Positions 1-8,288 are shown, counted from the stretch's first letter. The stretch: DNA of 36,764 nucleotides from Candidatus Dormiibacterota bacterium (GCA_955652675.1 CATPBP010000014.1:1-36764), one strand, 5' to 3'. Notes: generated by a model from the sequence alone, not told the origin. Numbers and translations: made by a program.

Positions 1-2
1 CC

Positions 3-254
3 TACTGGATCACGCTCCAGGCCAACAATGTCTCCCTCTTCGCCGCCAGGAGCCGCGGTGTGGGCGTGCCCGGCGGCCCGGGCGTGGGCGTCACCGACGC
101 CGTCGCCAACCTCTCCGGCTCCGCGCTGACCGGGCCGGTCCTGGCCAGCCCCTCAGCGCCCGCTCCGACCGCGCCGAGCGCGCCGCCGACCACCGCCTCG
201 ACGACCCCCCTCCCCCCCACGCCCCGTGCGGCATCACCGTCTCCCAGCCGGTGA
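3..254 (+). CDS. 3' end of an unidentified gene, Pro/Ala/Ser-rich tail (partial)
   Basis: Only the last 83 codons are in the window; the reading frame is open from the left edge to a TGA at 252-254. The visible protein has a short hydrophobic start (YWITLQANNVSLFAAR), a Gly/Val-rich stretch, and a roughly 40-residue tail of mostly Pro, Ala, Ser and Thr. Its stop overlaps the GTG start of the following CpaE-like ATPase (GTGA at 251-254), so it is almost certainly the upstream member of the Tad operon. In Tad loci this position is often held by CpaB/RcpC, the usher-associated periplasmic protein, and the fragment could be its C-terminus, but no diagnostic motif is visible, so the identity is only a guess from context. 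Confidence 0.55.
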   Translation, partial: YWITLQANNVSLFAARSRGVGVPGGPGVGVTDAVANLSGSALTGPVLASPSAPAPTAPSAPPTTASTTPLPPTPRAASPSPSR

Positions 255-1009
255 GCACAGTGGTCAGCGTCCTCACCACCAAGGACGGCCAGGGCTCCAC
301 CAGCCTGGCCCTCTCCCTGGCCTGGACGGCGGCCGAGAAGCGCCGGGTGATGGCGATAGACGCGGACATGTCCGGCACCGGCACGCTGGCCGACCTGGTC
401 TCCCTCGACTTCGGCAGCCGCGGCATCGGCAACCTCTTCGGCACCATGGCGATCTCCGGCAACCTGCTCGAGCAGCAGGCGGTCAGCGTCCGCTCCCGGC
501 CCCGGCTGCGTCTCGTGCCAGGCCTGCAGGGCTTCTCCGGACCCGGCGTGGGCGAGCTTCTGCCTCGCCTGGCGCCGGCGCTGGCGGTCCTGCCCGAGGA
601 GCTGGTCGTGCTCGACCTGGGCGCCGCCCTGGCCCATCCCCGCCAGGAATCGTCGCGCCGGACCGGCCAGGCGATCGCCCAGATCTCCAACCGCGTGCTG
701 GTGGTGCTGCACGACAGTCCCGCCCGGCTGGTCAAGTCGATCCAGATCCTGAAGGCCGCTCAGCTCCCGCAGGCGGAGCTGGTCGTCCTGGAATCGAGGC
801 GCGGGGCGCTGCGGGACCAGATCCACCGGGCGATCGCCGAGCACCTGCCGGGCCACAGGCTCAGCGCCCTCCTGCCCTGGGACGAGCGCCGCGCCGCCAA
901 GGCGGAGGACTCCGCGGTGCCGGCTTCGGTGCCCGGGCTGCTGGACAGCCTGCGCCTGGCGGAGGCCGCGCCCGCCCCCGGCGAAGCGAACGGGAGGAAA
1001 GGCCCGTGA
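251..1009 (+). CDS. CpaE/TadZ-like MinD-family ATPase with degenerate P-loop
   Basis: A 252-residue SIMIBI/MinD-type protein. The N-terminus runs STVVSVLTTKDGQGSTS, which aligns with the deviant Walker A consensus KGGxGKT/S. The signature lysine is present (K11), but the P-loop lysine is replaced by Ser (S16) and the first Gly by Asp. Walker A' (VMAIDADMSG, about residues 34-43) and the hydrophobic VVLDLGAAL strand (Walker B position) remain. In Tad systems CpaE/TadZ proteins place the pilus machine at the cell pole, and atypical Walker A versions are known. The GTG start at 251 overlaps the preceding stop, and its own TGA overlaps the GTG of the cpaF gene at 1006, so it sits inside a translationally coupled operon. 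The ATPase activity is in doubt because of the missing lysine. Confidence 0.8.
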   Translation: MSTVVSVLTTKDGQGSTSLALSLAWTAAEKRRVMAIDADMSGTGTLADLVSLDFGSRGIGNLFGTMAISGNLLEQQAVSVRSRPRLRLVPGLQGFSGPGVGELLPRLAPALAVLPEELVVLDLGAALAHPRQESSRRTGQAIAQISNRVLVVLHDSPARLVKSIQILKAAQLPQAELVVLESRRGALRDQIHRAIAEHLPGHRLSALLPWDERRAAKAEDSAVPASVPGLLDSLRLAEAAPAPGEANGRKGP

Positions 1010-2457
1010 AAGCTCTCAGCGCCGAGATCGCGGAGGCGGCTTACGAGGGGCTCGAGGCGCTCCCCTGGCCTGACCTGGGCGATGGCGTCCGCGACCTGGC
1101 GCAGCGCCTGACGGAGGTGATCGAGACCAATCGCCGGGCGGCCGGCGCCCCGGCCTCCGTGGTCGAGGAGGACACGCTGTTCGACTCGGTGACCGCGCTG
1201 GTCGATCGCGTCATCGAATCCCCAACACGTCACGGCGTGCCGCCGATGGTGCAGGAACGCCTGCGCACCGACGACAGCTTCCGGCGGACGGTGATCGAAG
1301 CCACCCGGGTGCGGGCATCGAGGCTTTGGCCCCTCTCGCGTCTTATCTATCTGTTGCCCGGGCTGGAGGAGATCCACTGCTTCCGGAGCGACCGCTGGAT
1401 GGTGACGGCCGGCGGCCGCAAGGCGCTCCTGCTCAACGACGTCAACCCCTTCGGCAGCGACGAGGAGGTCATCAACTTCTTCCGGGACCGGGTGCTGGGC
1501 CTGGTCGGTGTGGTTGGTGCGACGCAGCTGAACGACGGCTCGCCGGTGGCCGAGGCCACGGTCGGCGGCGTCATGCGGCTGATCGTTGCGATCAAGCCGG
1601 CCATCTCCGGAGACGCCAATGTGCACGCCACCATCCGGACCTCGGCCGCCGCCCGGGTCCGCAGCCTGGACGACTACGTGAGCCATGGCGTCATGCCGCG
1701 CGGCGTGGCCGACTTTCTGGAGGCCTGCGTGGCGGGCCGGGCCAACGTGCTGATCGCCGGCGGCACGGCGACCGGGAAGACGACGCTGATGCGGGTGCTG
1801 GCGGGCATGATCCCCGACCGGGAGACGGTGGTGGTGATCGAAGACTCTGCCGAGCTTCACCTCGAATCCGATCGCGGCGACGGTCCAATGGATCTCCAGA
1901 CTGGCGAGCGGCAGCCTCGACCCTGGGTCCCGCTCTGCATCAACCTCTGCACCGTCCCGGCGGTGCTGCGGCAGGACTCGGGCATCACGATGCGGGAGCT
2001 GGTCCGGGCGGCTCTCCGCTTTCGGCCCGACCGCATCCTGCTGGGCGAGTCCCGGGGCGCGGAGATGGCCGACGTCTGCACCGCCATGAGCACCGGGCAC
2101 GACGGCTCCATGGTCACCATCCACGCCGACAACGCTTTTCTGGCGGTGGAGCGGGCGGCGAGCTACACCATGGAGTCGGCCCGGTTCGCGAACAGCAGCA
2201 ACAGCTATGAGCTGGCCAAGCGGGCGGTCCACCACGCGCTGGACGTCGTCGTCCATCTCGCCCACGGTCCCGGCGGGACCCGGCGCGTGAGCGGCGTGGT
2301 GGCGCTGGGCGAGGCGATGGATCATACGGTCGAGCTCTACGGTGCGACTGCCGAGGGAGGCCTGCGGCGCGTCTGCCGGTTGACCGGCGATCTGCCGCCT
2401 CGGCTCCGGGCGCGGCTGCGCCACACCCTGCGCAACGAGGAGCTGCCGGCGGCGTGA
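1006..2457 (+). CDS. cpaF: Tad/Flp pilus assembly ATPase CpaF/TadA
   Basis: A 483-residue type II/IV secretion ATPase that powers pilus polymerisation at the inner face of the membrane. An N-terminal helical domain (about 1-180) precedes the RecA-like core. The core has Walker A GGTATGKTT (K258), an Asp box region VVVIEDSAELHL, Walker B ILLGESRG (E348, where the family usually has GEVRG), and the His box GHDGSMVTIHAD. The open frame reaches back to 226, but GTG at 1006 is chosen because it overlaps the previous stop (GTGA) and has GGGAGGAAAG just upstream. The TadB-like gene follows after 18 nt. Length and motifs match the CpaF family; substitution of Val by Ser in the Walker B segment is a minor oddity. 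Confidence 0.93.
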   Translation: MKALSAEIAEAAYEGLEALPWPDLGDGVRDLAQRLTEVIETNRRAAGAPASVVEEDTLFDSVTALVDRVIESPTRHGVPPMVQERLRTDDSFRRTVIEATRVRASRLWPLSRLIYLLPGLEEIHCFRSDRWMVTAGGRKALLLNDVNPFGSDEEVINFFRDRVLGLVGVVGATQLNDGSPVAEATVGGVMRLIVAIKPAISGDANVHATIRTSAAARVRSLDDYVSHGVMPRGVADFLEACVAGRANVLIAGGTATGKTTLMRVLAGMIPDRETVVVIEDSAELHLESDRGDGPMDLQTGERQPRPWVPLCINLCTVPAVLRQDSGITMRELVRAALRFRPDRILLGESRGAEMADVCTAMSTGHDGSMVTIHADNAFLAVERAASYTMESARFANSSNSYELAKRAVHHALDVVVHLAHGPGGTRRVSGVVALGEAMDHTVELYGATAEGGLRRVCRLTGDLPPRLRARLRHTLRNEELPAA

Positions 2458-2475
2458 GAGGTCATTGAGCCGCCC

Positions 2476-3387
2476 GTGATCGTGCCGCCCCTGGTATTCG
2501 CCGCCGAGGTGGTCCTCGTGCTTGCCGTGGCAGCAGCGGCCGCCGCTGTCTACCTGGGACTCCCAGCCGCCGACCTGGGCCCGCGTCTGGGCCGAGCCCT
2601 CCGGCCCTACCTGCGGCGCCAGCGGGACATCGCGCACGGCCTGGGCATGAGCAGCAGGTCCTGGGTCGCCCTCCGCGTCGGCGCCGCGCTGGCCGGGTTC
2701 GGGATCGGCGCCCTGAGCGGAATTCCCACGGTGGCGGTCGGCAGCCTCGCGCTGGGCCTGGTCGGGGTGCCCTGGCTCCTGGCCGGCCGGGCGGCCCAGA
2801 GGCGGCTGCGAATGGAGCGGGCTCTGGCCGGGCTGCTGGTGGAGCTCCGCAACCTGATGCAGCAGTCCAACCTTGCCCTGGACCGGGCACTCCGGGAGGC
2901 CGCCCGCAACCCGGCCCCCGAGCTCTCGCAGGTGCTGGCGCCGCTCGCCGGGGATGACCCGATCGGCGAGTCGCTGGCCGCGGTCGGCAGCAGGGCCGGC
3001 TCGCCTCTGGCCGACCTGGTGGTGACCGCGCTGCTGATAGCACGCACCCACAGCCCGGTTGCCCTAATCAGGGTTATCGAGGAGGTGCTGATCCCCGTAC
3101 TCGGGGTGACCGTCGAAGTCCAGGAGGAGAACCACGCCACCGTCGCCCAGCAGCGAGCGGCCGCGGTGGCCATCGGCATCATCATGCTCGTCCTCTTTGC
3201 CGCGGTGGTGCGCGTCCCCAGCATGCACGCCTTCTACGACTCGCCGCCGGGACAGCTCGTCCTCCTCCTGGTGGCCACGATGTACGCAGGACTGGTCTGG
3301 CTGATCGGCCGGATCGCCCGCCCGGTGCCCTGGGTCGAGTGGGACCTGGAGGCCGTTCGTCGCGAGACGGAGGCGCTGCTTGTCTAA
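2476..3387 (+). CDS. TadB/TadC-type pilus assembly membrane protein (T2SSF domain)
   Basis: A 303-residue inner-membrane platform protein. Hydrophobic segments lie at about residues 3-25, 65-105, 235-255 and 260-280. They enclose a cytoplasmic T2SSF-like helical domain (about 113-230, with LVELRNLMQQSNLALDRAL, LAGDDPIGESLAAV and repeated Ala/Leu helices). TadB and TadC form the platform that couples the CpaF motor to pilin extrusion; position directly after cpaF points to TadB. GTG at 2476 follows GAGAGGT. The 3' end overlaps the next gene by 8 nt. The T2SSF motif is weakly conserved at this level of inspection; context carries much of the weight. Confidence 0.82.
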   Translation: MIVPPLVFAAEVVLVLAVAAAAAAVYLGLPAADLGPRLGRALRPYLRRQRDIAHGLGMSSRSWVALRVGAALAGFGIGALSGIPTVAVGSLALGLVGVPWLLAGRAAQRRLRMERALAGLLVELRNLMQQSNLALDRALREAARNPAPELSQVLAPLAGDDPIGESLAAVGSRAGSPLADLVVTALLIARTHSPVALIRVIEEVLIPVLGVTVEVQEENHATVAQQRAAAVAIGIIMLVLFAAVVRVPSMHAFYDSPPGQLVLLLVATMYAGLVWLIGRIARPVPWVEWDLEAVRRETEALLV

Positions 3388-4309
3388 CGTCGTGCTCGCG
3401 GCCCTGGCCGCCGTGATCGGAGCCGGTTGGGTGGCGGCGCTCTGGTACCTGCGGATCACCACGCATCCGGCGGTGCTGAGCTGGGAGCGCCTGGCCCGGA
3501 TGCGAGGACTGTCGGTGAAGCGGCCGCTGGGGGAGCGGGTCAGCGCTCGCCTGCCTTTGCTCCGACGGCTCCAGGCCGAGACGGACATCGGACGTCTGCT
3601 GACCATCGCCGGGCAAGCGCAGAGCCCGAGCGCCTGGCTGCTCAGGACCGGCGCCCTCTCGGGTACCACGCTGGCCGCCCTCCTGCTGCTCGACGAGGTC
3701 ACGCTCCTGGCCAACGGCCGGCTCGCCTTTCCGCTGGGCCTGAGCTTGCTGGCCGCGGCAGCGGTGGCCGCGCTCTCTTACGTCCGAGTTCGCAACCGGG
3801 CCAGGTTGCGTCAGCAGACGCTGGACCGAGCAGTTGCGGATTCCCTGCCCCACGTCGCGGTAATGACCTATCACCACCGGGTCCCGGTCTCTGAAGCCCT
3901 GCTGATCTTCTCTCGCTGCCAGCGCAACCCGGCGCTCCACCAGCTGCTGGCCGATCCCGCCTGGGAAGAGATGTCGCTCCCCGCGCGCCTCCCCGGCGAA
4001 GTCGCCGAGGGGGGCCGCCCCGAAAGCACGGCCACCGGCTATGAGCGGGTCGGCCGTGCGCTGGGGGTGCCGATGCTGCTGGCCCTGGGCAGCGCTGTGC
4101 GGCGTGTGAACGAGCGGGGACTCAGCAGCCAGGAGGTGCTGACCGGACTGGCCAGGGCGACCTACAGCGAGCGGCTGGTGCAGGCGCGGGTGGCGGCGGC
4201 ACAGGCCAAGACGCTGATCGTCGTGCCCATGGGTCTGATGATCGTGCCGGTCCTGATCCTGATCGGCGCGCCTTTGATTGCTTCGCTGGCCGGGGTCTTC
4301 GGGCGATGA
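3380..4309 (+). CDS. Second TadC-like pilus assembly membrane protein
   Basis: A 309-residue membrane protein with the TadC-type layout: an N-terminal helix (about 4-25), two further helices around 80-125, a T2SSF-like cytoplasmic region (RARLRQQTLDRAVADSLPHVAVMTYHHRVPVSEALLIFSR and onwards, about 135-270, quoted here only by its ends) and a C-terminal helix pair ending IVVPMGLMIVPVLILIGAPL. The start is TTG 3380, 8 nt inside the TadB-like gene; the stop overlaps the next ATG (ATGA at 4306). It is expected to partner the preceding protein in the Tad platform. The assignment rests on topology, length and position rather than on an exact motif. Confidence 0.78.
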   Translation: MSNVVLAALAAVIGAGWVAALWYLRITTHPAVLSWERLARMRGLSVKRPLGERVSARLPLLRRLQAETDIGRLLTIAGQAQSPSAWLLRTGALSGTTLAALLLLDEVTLLANGRLAFPLGLSLLAAAAVAALSYVRVRNRARLRQQTLDRAVADSLPHVAVMTYHHRVPVSEALLIFSRCQRNPALHQLLADPAWEEMSLPARLPGEVAEGGRPESTATGYERVGRALGVPMLLALGSAVRRVNERGLSSQEVLTGLARATYSERLVQARVAAAQAKTLIVVPMGLMIVPVLILIGAPLIASLAGVFGR

Positions 4310-4680
4310 TCGGCCGGCTCGCCCTGCCCGTCACCGCCGGCAGCGTCCAGCTCGCGGCCGCGCTGGTCATTCTGGGCCGCCCCGACCTGGACCTGACGCG
4401 CGGTCTCCTGCTGGGCAGCGTCCCGACGGTCGCCGAGACTCTCGCCGCCCTTCAGCTGCTGGCCTGGGCGCTGGTGGCCTTGAGCGTCGTCTGGGGGCTG
4501 ATCCGCGTGCTCACAGCGGGCGCGGCCGTGGCTCGGGCCGCGCGCAGCCGGTTTTGGGAGATCTCCGTGGCCGCATTGGGTCTGCTTCTGCTCGCTTTTG
4601 GCGTGGCCCATCAGATCACCTACCAGGTCACCCTCACCGGCGGCTCGGTACAGGAGGCTCAGCAGGCTCTTGGCCGCTAG
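4306..4680 (+). CDS. Small polytopic membrane protein of the Tad operon
   Basis: A 124-residue protein with three predicted membrane helices (about 3-23, 45-67 and 87-106), separated by a short loop and a basic segment VARAARSRF. ATG 4306 overlaps the TadC-like stop, and the following ATPase gene begins within its last codons, so it is translated as part of the pilus operon. I do not recognise the family. By size and place it could be an accessory subunit of the Tad platform or, less likely, a divergent prepilin peptidase remnant; it lacks the paired Asp residues of a prepilin peptidase, so the latter is unlikely. Confidence 0.7.
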   Translation: MIGRLALPVTAGSVQLAAALVILGRPDLDLTRGLLLGSVPTVAETLAALQLLAWALVALSVVWGLIRVLTAGAAVARAARSRFWEISVAALGLLLLAFGVAHQITYQVTLTGGSVQEAQQALGR

Positions 4681-6097
4681 CGGGCGGGCGACCCACACCT
4701 TCCTGATCCTGCTCGAGGGGAGCCCCGCCTCGGAGGCCGCCGTGACGCTCGAGCGAGCCGGGCCCCAGGGGAGCGTCGAGGTCCTCCTGCCACCGGTCAG
4801 GGCGCTGCGGTTCCTCACGGCCGGCGGCGCGGAGGGCGCCGCGCTGGATGAATGGTGGCGGAGCTCGAGACCCGTCACTACGCGGCCGATCGTGCTCGTG
4901 GGTCACGAAGATGGCCTGCCAAACGCCCTCCAAGGTCTGGACGCGGAATTCTGGGTGGCCGTGCCGGAGCCGCGAATGCTCGGCCTCTACGCGGGCCTGG
5001 CCAACACGCGCGCAATGGTGACCACGGAGCCGCGGCGGCTTGTGGAGGTGGTTCTGGAAGCCTCGGGCGTGATCGCCATCGCGAAGCCCGAGCCGCCCCC
5101 CGACCCTCTCCAGCTCCTGGCCGAAGCTGCCCCCTCGGCGGGATCACCCGATACCCCACGGCCGCTGACGCGGGGGGCCGTGCTGGGCCCCGCGGGTGGA
5201 TCCCCATCCCGGCGTCCGGGCCCACCGCGGGCGGCCGCCGCCATCGGTCAGCTCTTCGACCGTCTCGGCCAGCTCCGCCGACCAGCGCTGAGCCGTCAGC
5301 TGGGTCAGGCCATCCTGGCTCGCAAGCCGCTGGTGGTGGCGGTCGTCTCGCGCAAGGGAGGCGTCGGCAAGACGGCCAGCGCGGCGGCGCTGGCGGCGCT
5401 GCTGGGCGAAGCAGTCGACGAGTTCGGCCACACGGCGGCGCTGGTCGACGCCAACATCGGCAACCCCGACGCCTGGGGGCGGCTGGAGGTCCGCGGCGAG
5501 GCGATCACGGTCAGGGAGATCGTGGGCCGGCTGATGCGCGGCGAGGAACCTCCGAGCCCTCCCTACGCGCAGACGCCCGCCCTTGCCGTCTACCCCGAGT
5601 CGCGGGAGGCGGGGGACGGATACACCCCGGCCCAGGTTCAGCGCCTCGCCAACTACCTCAAGGCTCGCCACGCGGCTCTGGTCGTGGACCTTCCCAACCG
5701 GCTGCCGGCCTTCAGCTCGCCGGACGCCGCCCTGGCGGCGGCCTGGATCGCAGAGGCCGGCGTCGTGGTCATCCCCACGACCGCCGACCCGGCCGCGTTG
5801 CTCGGCGTCACCGAGTACCTGGCCACCGAGAGCGTCAGAGGCAAACCGGTGGTGGTGCCCTACATCGTCCCCAGGCTGCGCCAGATCCGGACCGCGCCGG
5901 AGGTGCACGAGCTGCTGGAGCGGATTCGCTCCGCTGGGGGCGGCGTCGTGGAGGTGCCTGATGACGACCGGGCGACCCTGGCCCTGATCCGTCGCACCGC
6001 GATAACCGAGGCCGGGCTGGCCCTGCGTCAGGGCTACGTGGCGCTGGCCGCGAGGGTGGTTGAGGCCGCGCCCCCGCGACCGGAGCGCGAAGGATGA
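4670..6097 (+). CDS. MinD/CpaE-like ATPase with N-terminal extension
   Basis: A 475-residue protein. Residues 1 to about 150 form a mixed alpha/beta domain, possibly receiver-like as in CpaE. A Pro-rich linker (about 150-200) leads to a MinD-type ATPase with an intact deviant Walker A, SRKGGVGKTA (K229, K234), Walker A' HTAALVDANIGNPDA and the strand AALVVDLPNRLP. TTG 4670 is chosen because AGGAGG lies at 4652-4657, 12 nt upstream, and an upstream ATG in frame (4598) would sit deep inside the preceding gene without such a site. The stop overlaps the next ATG (ATGA, 6094). It is the second CpaE-like ATPase of the operon and, unlike the first, looks catalytically competent. Confidence 0.85.
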   Translation: MAASGRATHTFLILLEGSPASEAAVTLERAGPQGSVEVLLPPVRALRFLTAGGAEGAALDEWWRSSRPVTTRPIVLVGHEDGLPNALQGLDAEFWVAVPEPRMLGLYAGLANTRAMVTTEPRRLVEVVLEASGVIAIAKPEPPPDPLQLLAEAAPSAGSPDTPRPLTRGAVLGPAGGSPSRRPGPPRAAAAIGQLFDRLGQLRRPALSRQLGQAILARKPLVVAVVSRKGGVGKTASAAALAALLGEAVDEFGHTAALVDANIGNPDAWGRLEVRGEAITVREIVGRLMRGEEPPSPPYAQTPALAVYPESREAGDGYTPAQVQRLANYLKARHAALVVDLPNRLPAFSSPDAALAAAWIAEAGVVVIPTTADPAALLGVTEYLATESVRGKPVVVPYIVPRLRQIRTAPEVHELLERIRSAGGGVVEVPDDDRATLALIRRTAITEAGLALRQGYVALAARVVEAAPPRPEREG

Positions 6098-6588
6098 CTA
6101 CCGGCGGCCGGCGGCGTGGCGGTCCGCAGTGGGCATCCCGCGAGGACCGCGAGGATGCGACGAGGGACATCTGCTTCTGTCTGCTCTACGACCTCTGCGC
6201 CTGGCTCGCGCAATCCCGGCAAGCAATTCCGCCCGAGGTCGGCGAGTACCGGCAGGAGGCGGTCCGACAGCTGCCCGACGCCAGGCAGCGGCTGCGCCGC
6301 TACCTCAACCCGGCGCTGCTCGACCTCTGGGAAGAGGCCCTGCAGCCGTTCTTCGACGCGGAGGCGTCGCTCACCACGGAGCTGGGTGAGGTCGCGCCGT
6401 TGACGGCTGTGGGCCTGGATGCCGATGGCGAGGTCCGGGCCGAGCTGCGCTTCTCGGAGCAGTCCAGCTCGGTCGATCGGTTCGGCGGGCGCCATCCGCT
6501 GCCTCGGCGGGAATGGGCGCTCGAGGTCTGGCTCTCCCCAGACCTCCGGCGCATCGAGAACGCTTGCCTGCGCTCCCTCCCCACCTGA
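6094..6588 (+). CDS. Unrecognised cytoplasmic protein of the Tad operon
   Basis: A 164-residue protein, predicted soluble, with no signal peptide or membrane helix. The first half is Arg/Glu-rich and helical (WASREDREDATRDICFCLLY and following residues). A second part looks strand-rich (APLTAVGLDADGEVRAELRF, WALEVWLSPDLRRIENA). ATG 6094 overlaps the stop of the ATPase (ATGA), so translation is coupled to it. No family is recognised. The coupling suggests a partner or adaptor of the pilus ATPases, but this is inference from position only. Confidence 0.68.
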   Translation: MTTGGRRRGGPQWASREDREDATRDICFCLLYDLCAWLAQSRQAIPPEVGEYRQEAVRQLPDARQRLRRYLNPALLDLWEEALQPFFDAEASLTTELGEVAPLTAVGLDADGEVRAELRFSEQSSSVDRFGGRHPLPRREWALEVWLSPDLRRIENACLRSLPT

Positions 6589-6637
6589 CCCCGACGGCCC
6601 CAACCTGGCATCGCGCCGGGGCCGGTGAGGGCGCATC

Positions 6638-7153
6638 GTGAGCCAGCAGCGACTCCCTCTGCCGCTTGGCAGTCCGCACCCGGTCCGCCGCAGCCGGCGG
6701 ATCTTCCGTGGCCGGCCCGACGGCGAGCGGACTCTGCTAGCCGCCCTGGGGATGGCCGCCGCCGTGGCCGGCGCCGTCCTGACCACCCTTCCACCATCGA
6801 CTTCCGTCCGGCAGGACGAGCAGAGCTACCGTGTCGGCGACGTGCTGCTGGAGTCTCGCGGCGACGGCGTCTACGCGGGACCCGGCGGTGCGCTGGTGCT
6901 GCAGGAGCAGGGCGGCAAGGTCCGGGCCGGCGCTTCCACCCACCTCAATGGAGAGCACATGGTCGGCGGCTGTCTGCTCGCACGCGGCGGTCGCTCGGAA
7001 CGCTGCTGGTTCCAGCTGGGTGGCCGGCGGATCTCGGCCGACGACCAACTCCGGTCCGGAGGCTGGGATCGCCGCTACGACGATGGACGCACGGTCCGGA
7101 TCTCGCTTGCCGGCGGGCGGCCGGTCCCTGTTCCCTTCGCCCTCGGTCGCTGA
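6638..7153 (+). CDS. Unrecognised membrane-anchored exported protein
   Basis: A 171-residue protein with a basic N-terminus (about 1-28, rich in Arg), one hydrophobic helix (LLAALGMAAAVAGAVLTTL, about 32-50) and an extracytoplasmic domain rich in Gly and predicted strands (SYRVGDVLLESRGDGVYAG, ALVLQEQGG). The GTG start at 6638 follows GGTGAGGGC. It lies 49 nt after the previous gene on the same strand and is the last gene of the Tad block; the next gene converges. Topology resembles a type II/Tad minor component or a single-pass surface protein, but no motif identifies it. Confidence 0.62.
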   Translation: MSQQRLPLPLGSPHPVRRSRRIFRGRPDGERTLLAALGMAAAVAGAVLTTLPPSTSVRQDEQSYRVGDVLLESRGDGVYAGPGGALVLQEQGGKVRAGASTHLNGEHMVGGCLLARGGRSERCWFQLGGRRISADDQLRSGGWDRRYDDGRTVRISLAGGRPVPVPFALGR

Positions 7154-7193
7154 AGCGCCATCCCCTCTCTGGGATTCATAGTTTCCAGTTGGC

Positions 7194-7688
7194 CTAGACC
7201 CAGAGTGAGGCAGTTCCGGAGACGCTGGCCGAGAATACGTGACAGCTACCCCAGTAATAACCCCCGTAATGCGTGAGCGTGCCATCGAAGTAGCCGTTGC
7301 TGAGGGGACCTCTGACTTTGTAGTGCTGCTGGCAAGCGCCGGCGAAGTGCCACTCGTCCGTGAACCACACGCCTTCGCGCACGGGCGTATCGGGCCTCGA
7401 ATGTTGGAACTGGCCCACAACCCGCCTGCTGGGGGTCTGGAGGGTAAAGGTCCCGCCGAGGATGTCCGCGTTCGGCAGATCCCCATGGCAGATACGCGCC
7501 CACCAGACCCCCTGCACAGTGCCATGAGCCGTACCGGTGAAGGGACTGCTGGAACCGCCCGGGCAGTTCGGGGGAACCCCGGTCTCCACTCCGTTCAGGT
7601 ATTCAGTTAACCAGGGCGCCGCCGAGGCCCCGACGGGCAGTAACGCCAGCGCCAAACCCACCAGGACACCAGTGAGCAATCTCTTCAT
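7194..7688 (-). CDS. Small secreted Cys-containing protein, unknown function
   Basis: A 164-residue protein with a clear Sec signal peptide: MKRLLTGVLVGLALALLPVG then ASA, with likely cleavage after residue 24. The mature part has four cysteines (PPNCPG, RICHG, GACQQ, WGSCHV), enough for two disulfides, and many aromatic and Gly residues with predicted beta structure. ATG 7688 is preferred over an in-frame ATG five codons upstream because GGGAGG sits 8 nt before it. It is monocistronic, converging on the Tad operon. I do not recognise the family; the features fit an extracellular beta-rich protein. Confidence 0.75.
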   Translation of the reverse strand: MKRLLTGVLVGLALALLPVGASAAPWLTEYLNGVETGVPPNCPGGSSSPFTGTAHGTVQGVWWARICHGDLPNADILGGTFTLQTPSRRVVGQFQHSRPDTPVREGVWFTDEWHFAGACQQHYKVRGPLSNGYFDGTLTHYGGYYWGSCHVFSASVSGTASLWV

Positions 7689-7856
7689 CCCGCTGCCTCC
7701 CAAATGCTCGACGCGACCGCCCTTCTCGTCTCTGTGCGGCCAGGATCTCTAGGATCTGATGGTGGAGCGCCGCTCCCCGCCCCCGATGTTTGGGCAATTC
7801 TCTCCATCCCCGCCAGGATGTCAACCCCCGCGGCGACTCATGTGCCGTGGTCCGGT

Positions 7857-8258
7857 CTAACCTGCGTCTCTGGCTTTGAAGGCCACCGGCCGGATGATCA
7901 GGATCACGCGGACGTCTCGGTCCCTGACCTCTGTCACGTAGCCCCTATAGCGCTGCTGCAGCAGCTGATAGAAACTGCCCTCCGGATCGTCCTCGATCCT
8001 CTCCACCACGCCCTGCACCTGCAGGTACCGGTACTGGTCATTCGGGTCCGCTATCGAGAGGGCCACGCTGGGCTGCTGCTGGATGTAGCGGTAGTTGTGG
8101 CGTCGCTTGGTGTGCGTCAGCTTGATGACGCCCTCGTCACCGTCCCAGAGGAACCACATCGGATTGACGAGCGGAGTGCAGTCCGGCCGAACGGTCGCAA
8201 GGTGGGCGAAGACCGGACGCTCGAGCAGGTCGAGGTGAGACTCCGGCAGCCTGACCAT
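7857..8258 (-). CDS. PPOX-class flavin/F420-dependent oxidoreductase
   Basis: A 133-residue split-barrel protein of the pyridoxamine 5'-phosphate oxidase-like superfamily. It opens with the usual helix and strand pair (LLERPVFAHLATVRPDCTPLVNPMWF), followed by the strand VIKLTHTKRRHNYRYIQQQP, which is the cofactor-binding region, and a C-terminal strand set (VILIIRPVAFKAR). Members of this size use FMN, F420 or haem; the TxKRRxxNYR pattern is typical of the F420-binding group, but the cofactor cannot be settled by eye. It lies 30 nt downstream of the EamA gene on the same strand, a likely shared transcript. Confidence 0.85.
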   Translation of the reverse strand: MVRLPESHLDLLERPVFAHLATVRPDCTPLVNPMWFLWDGDEGVIKLTHTKRRHNYRYIQQQPSVALSIADPNDQYRYLQVQGVVERIEDDPEGSFYQLLQQRYRGYVTEVRDRDVRVILIIRPVAFKARDAG

Positions 8259-8288
8259 CCAACAACCAGATTAGGCGCTCACTCTCCT

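Noticed and set aside
226-1005. Possible upstream extension of the CpaF frame as a fused N-terminal domain
   Set aside because: The translated extension is Arg/Pro/Gly-rich shadow sequence over the CpaE-like gene; GTG 1006 has a Shine-Dalgarno site and a GTGA overlap.
760-3051. Long open frame on the minus strand opposite cpaF and tadB
   Set aside because: It is a by-product of high GC content: the translation is rich in Arg, His, Gln, Gly and Pro with no motif, while the plus strand encodes clear CpaF motifs.
4670-5250. Transmembrane segment in the N-terminal part of the second MinD-like ATPase
   Set aside because: The hydrophobic stretches are short beta strands broken by charged residues, fitting a soluble alpha/beta domain.
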